Shown here: one piece after another, positions 5,007 through 6,462 of the stretch | Numbering within the stretch: the first letter of the stretch is position 1 | Layout of the letters: the number at the start of each line of letters is the position of its first letter | DNA from: an archaeon | GTDB lineage: Archaea; Nanobdellota; Nanobdellia; Pacearchaeales; GW2011-AR1 | DNA: 6,462 bases | Assembly: GCA_027341315.1 (NCBI GenBank) | Contig: DAIENA010000028.1 | Location: forward strand, 1-6,462 | Direction of reading: 5' to 3' | Program-made: the position numbers and the translations under genes | The notes under the pieces: generated by a model | Told to the model about the DNA's origin: nothing | The model's input: the letters and a program-made list of their open reading frames with translations, nothing else | Database searches by the model: none

Positions 5007-5858
5007 GTGGTAAAGATAATTTTAAAACTTGACAAGCTAACTTCTTTGTTAGTTTCTTATCACATTCTTAGTGCTCCATCCGAGTTAAGTAAAAAATATA
5101 ACCCTGAAATTTTCAAAAATTTGAAGATTTCTCCTAAAGAAAAGAGATTATATAAAAAATGGTTATCTACTAAGATTTCTTTAGAAAAAAGCGATTCATT
5201 CAAGCAGTACTTATTTATCCCCCTGGCTAAAAATCTTAATTTTTGCTTTTCAAAACTTGAAATTGAAAATAAAGGATTAGTAAAATCAATAAAAGATTTT
5301 CAAAAACCTTTTTTTAAATATTTAAAAATAGTAGGAACGAAAATAAATTCTTCTATTTCTGCTAGGAATAAAGAATCTCAACGAATTATAAATAAAGTTT
5401 ATAATTATGCATTTAAATTTTCAGGGGTCAAAATTGAAATTCCTAAACTTATTGAAGTTAGGATTATTGAAGGGATTTCCCCCATGTCGGTTGGAACTTC
5501 TGTAACTAATGGAGTGGGTTATGTTGCTATGCAAGTCTCAAATCTATTGTCTGAAGGCGATTCATATTTATTATCTTTAATTCATGAGACTGTTGCTCAT
5601 AAAATTGCAAGACCCTCAAGAGATCATTTTGGAAAAATTTTTGGAAGATATATTTATGATCTTGAAGAAGGATTTGCCAAATTATTCTCAAGAAAAATTG
5701 CGGAAGAGATTTTGAATCGTGAAGTTTATTATCCTGCTGGAAAAGGTGTTCAAGAGATTTCGTATAAAATTTTTGAAAAAAATTGGAAACTCTTGAACGG
5801 AAAAAACTTCGATTCTTGGTTTGGAAAATGTTTATCTGAAATCAAAATCAAAATTTAA
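5007..5858 (+). CDS. Putative zinc metalloprotease-like protein with HEXXXH motif, 283 aa
   Basis: The family is not recognised. The central feature is SLIHETVAHKI, with H193-E194 and H198: a HEXXXH hexapeptide, one residue longer than the common HEXXH zinc-protease motif. About 22 residues later comes YDLEEGFAKLF (E220, E221), the kind of E-G-x-A helix that supplies the third zinc ligand in HEXXH+E (gluzincin) peptidases. HEXXGH occurs in dipeptidyl peptidase III (M49), but nothing else here resembles that much larger enzyme. The first 130 residues are Lys-rich and probably helical. No signal peptide or clear membrane helix is seen, so it is probably cytoplasmic. The GTG start is supported by a TATA box 25 bases upstream. 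Its stop overlaps the convergent HSP20-like gene by 4 bases. Peptidase activity is inference. Confidence 0.7.
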   Translation: MVKIILKLDKLTSLLVSYHILSAPSELSKKYNPEIFKNLKISPKEKRLYKKWLSTKISLEKSDSFKQYLFIPLAKNLNFCFSKLEIENKGLVKSIKDFQKPFFKYLKIVGTKINSSISARNKESQRIINKVYNYAFKFSGVKIEIPKLIEVRIIEGISPMSVGTSVTNGVGYVAMQVSNLLSEGDSYLLSLIHETVAHKIARPSRDHFGKIFGRYIYDLEEGFAKLFSRKIAEEILNREVYYPAGKGVQEISYKIFEKNWKLLNGKNFDSWFGKCLSEIKIKI

Positions 5859-6460
5859 TTAACAGCATCCATTTCAAGAGTTAAAATTCCTTTGACTAAA
5901 GAATATTTTTTAAGAGGAAGGTTAATCGGAATTCTTTTTATGTATCCGGTTTTTTCGCCGAGTGCTTTAACTTCAAGACTGTTTTCCAATTTTATTATTG
6001 AGATATCTTTAATCGATTTAACGCCCGGAATTTCGACTTCGTATTCAATCTTATCCTCGACTCTTTTTAATTTTGATTTTGGTTCTTTCTTTTTTATTTT
6101 TTTCCACTTAACAAGGTTTTCATCCGAAAATTCTATCGGGAGAAATTTCACATTCGGGTCTTTTTTTGGTTTTCTTTGAACTTCAGGAACTAATTCTCTG
6201 CCGTTAACCATAAGTCTTATTTTTCCGTTCGGCATTTTTGTTTCGTTCTGAATTCCGTTCATTTCTTTTTCCAGCATTTTAAATGTGCTTGAAATCATTT
6301 TATTAATTATTCTGTCTCCAAAACTTTCGGCGAGTTTCGGACTTTCCGAAAATCCGGAATCATTTCTTCCGAGAAGCCCGCCTTTATCCAAAAAATCTTT
6401 GAGCTGGGTTCCGCAATTAGAACAAAAGTTGTCTCTACTTCTAACTTTCTCTCCACAGAC
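5855..6460 (-). CDS. Zinc-ribbon protein with C-terminal HSP20/CS-like domain (5' end outside window)
   Basis: The frame stays open to the window edge, so an apparent TTG start at 6391 is not the true start. Read through, the visible 201 residues begin VCGEKVRSRDNFCSNCGTQL: the second part of a C-terminal-CG...CxxCG zinc ribbon (C2, C13, C16), with at least one further Cys expected just outside. A polar linker with a glycine-rich stretch and a helix (about 50-73) follows, then MPNGKIRLMVNG and a very Lys-rich segment (about 112-137). The end (about 138-201) reads YEVEIPGVKSIKDISIIKLE ... IPINLPL ... GILTLEM, the beta-sandwich pattern of alpha-crystallin/HSP20 or p23/CS domains. A chaperone or co-chaperone-like role is plausible but not shown. 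The stop overlaps the convergent 5007 gene by 4 bases. Confidence 0.8.
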   Translation of the reverse strand, partial: VCGEKVRSRDNFCSNCGTQLKDFLDKGGLLGRNDSGFSESPKLAESFGDRIINKMISSTFKMLEKEMNGIQNETKMPNGKIRLMVNGRELVPEVQRKPKKDPNVKFLPIEFSDENLVKWKKIKKKEPKSKLKRVEDKIEYEVEIPGVKSIKDISIIKLENSLEVKALGEKTGYIKRIPINLPLKKYSLVKGILTLEMDAVN

Positions 6461-6462
6461 AT

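Noticed and set aside
5892..6179. Plus-strand open frame of 95 codons
   Set aside because: It is antisense to the HSP20-like gene; its Phe/Ser-rich composition mirrors Lys/Glu codons.
6389..6391. TTG as start codon of the HSP20-like gene
   Set aside because: The frame continues upstream to the window edge through a convincing zinc ribbon, so the true start lies outside.
6442..6462. ATG at the extreme right edge on the minus strand (MSVERKLEVE...)
   Set aside because: It is in a different frame from the zinc ribbon; the ribbon frame encodes a recognisable CG...CxxCG motif joined to the downstream protein.

Overview
The window looks like a compact, AT-rich archaeal chromosome segment, most likely from a small-genome DPANN-type lineage (Pacearchaeota/Woesearchaeota-like; the phylum is inference, archaeal origin is firm). 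The archaeal evidence is a ribosomal protein L15e gene, a regulator with a bacterioopsin-activator-type HTH_10 domain, a tRNA-Ile without an encoded CCA, and TATA-like boxes centred about 25 bases upstream of most start codons, which suggests leaderless mRNAs.

Layout from left to right. The 5' two-thirds of a seryl-tRNA synthetase gene (serS) runs off the left edge on the minus strand. It is divergent from an unrecognised 225-aa soluble protein (927-1604). A 217-aa multi-spanning membrane protein follows (1648-2301). Next comes a 214-aa HTH_10 transcriptional regulator (2348-2992) and a 107-aa two-helix membrane protein (3068-3391), the only gene here with a textbook Shine-Dalgarno. On the minus strand, rpl15e (4221-3649) is followed 9 bases later by an 83-aa hypothetical protein, probably in one operon. 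A GNAT-type acetyltransferase gene (4312-4827) diverges from rpl15e and is followed by tRNA-Ile(GAT) (4887-4961). A 283-aa protein with an unusual HEXXXH putative zinc motif comes next (5007-5858). On the minus strand, a zinc-ribbon plus HSP20/CS-like protein is cut by the right edge (6460-5855).

The most interesting system is the regulator and its surroundings. An 18-bp perfect palindrome (TACCGATTTAAATCGGTA, 2993-3010) lies between the regulator and the small membrane protein gene. A 15/18 match to it (2327-2344) lies between the regulator's own TATA box and its start codon. This suggests an autoregulatory circuit that also controls the 107-aa membrane protein. The regulator is also strikingly poor in CpG compared with the membrane protein gene before it.

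No CRISPR array, insertion sequence or other mobile element was seen. No stretch longer than 300 bases lacks a gene; the largest intergenic gap is about 90 bases.
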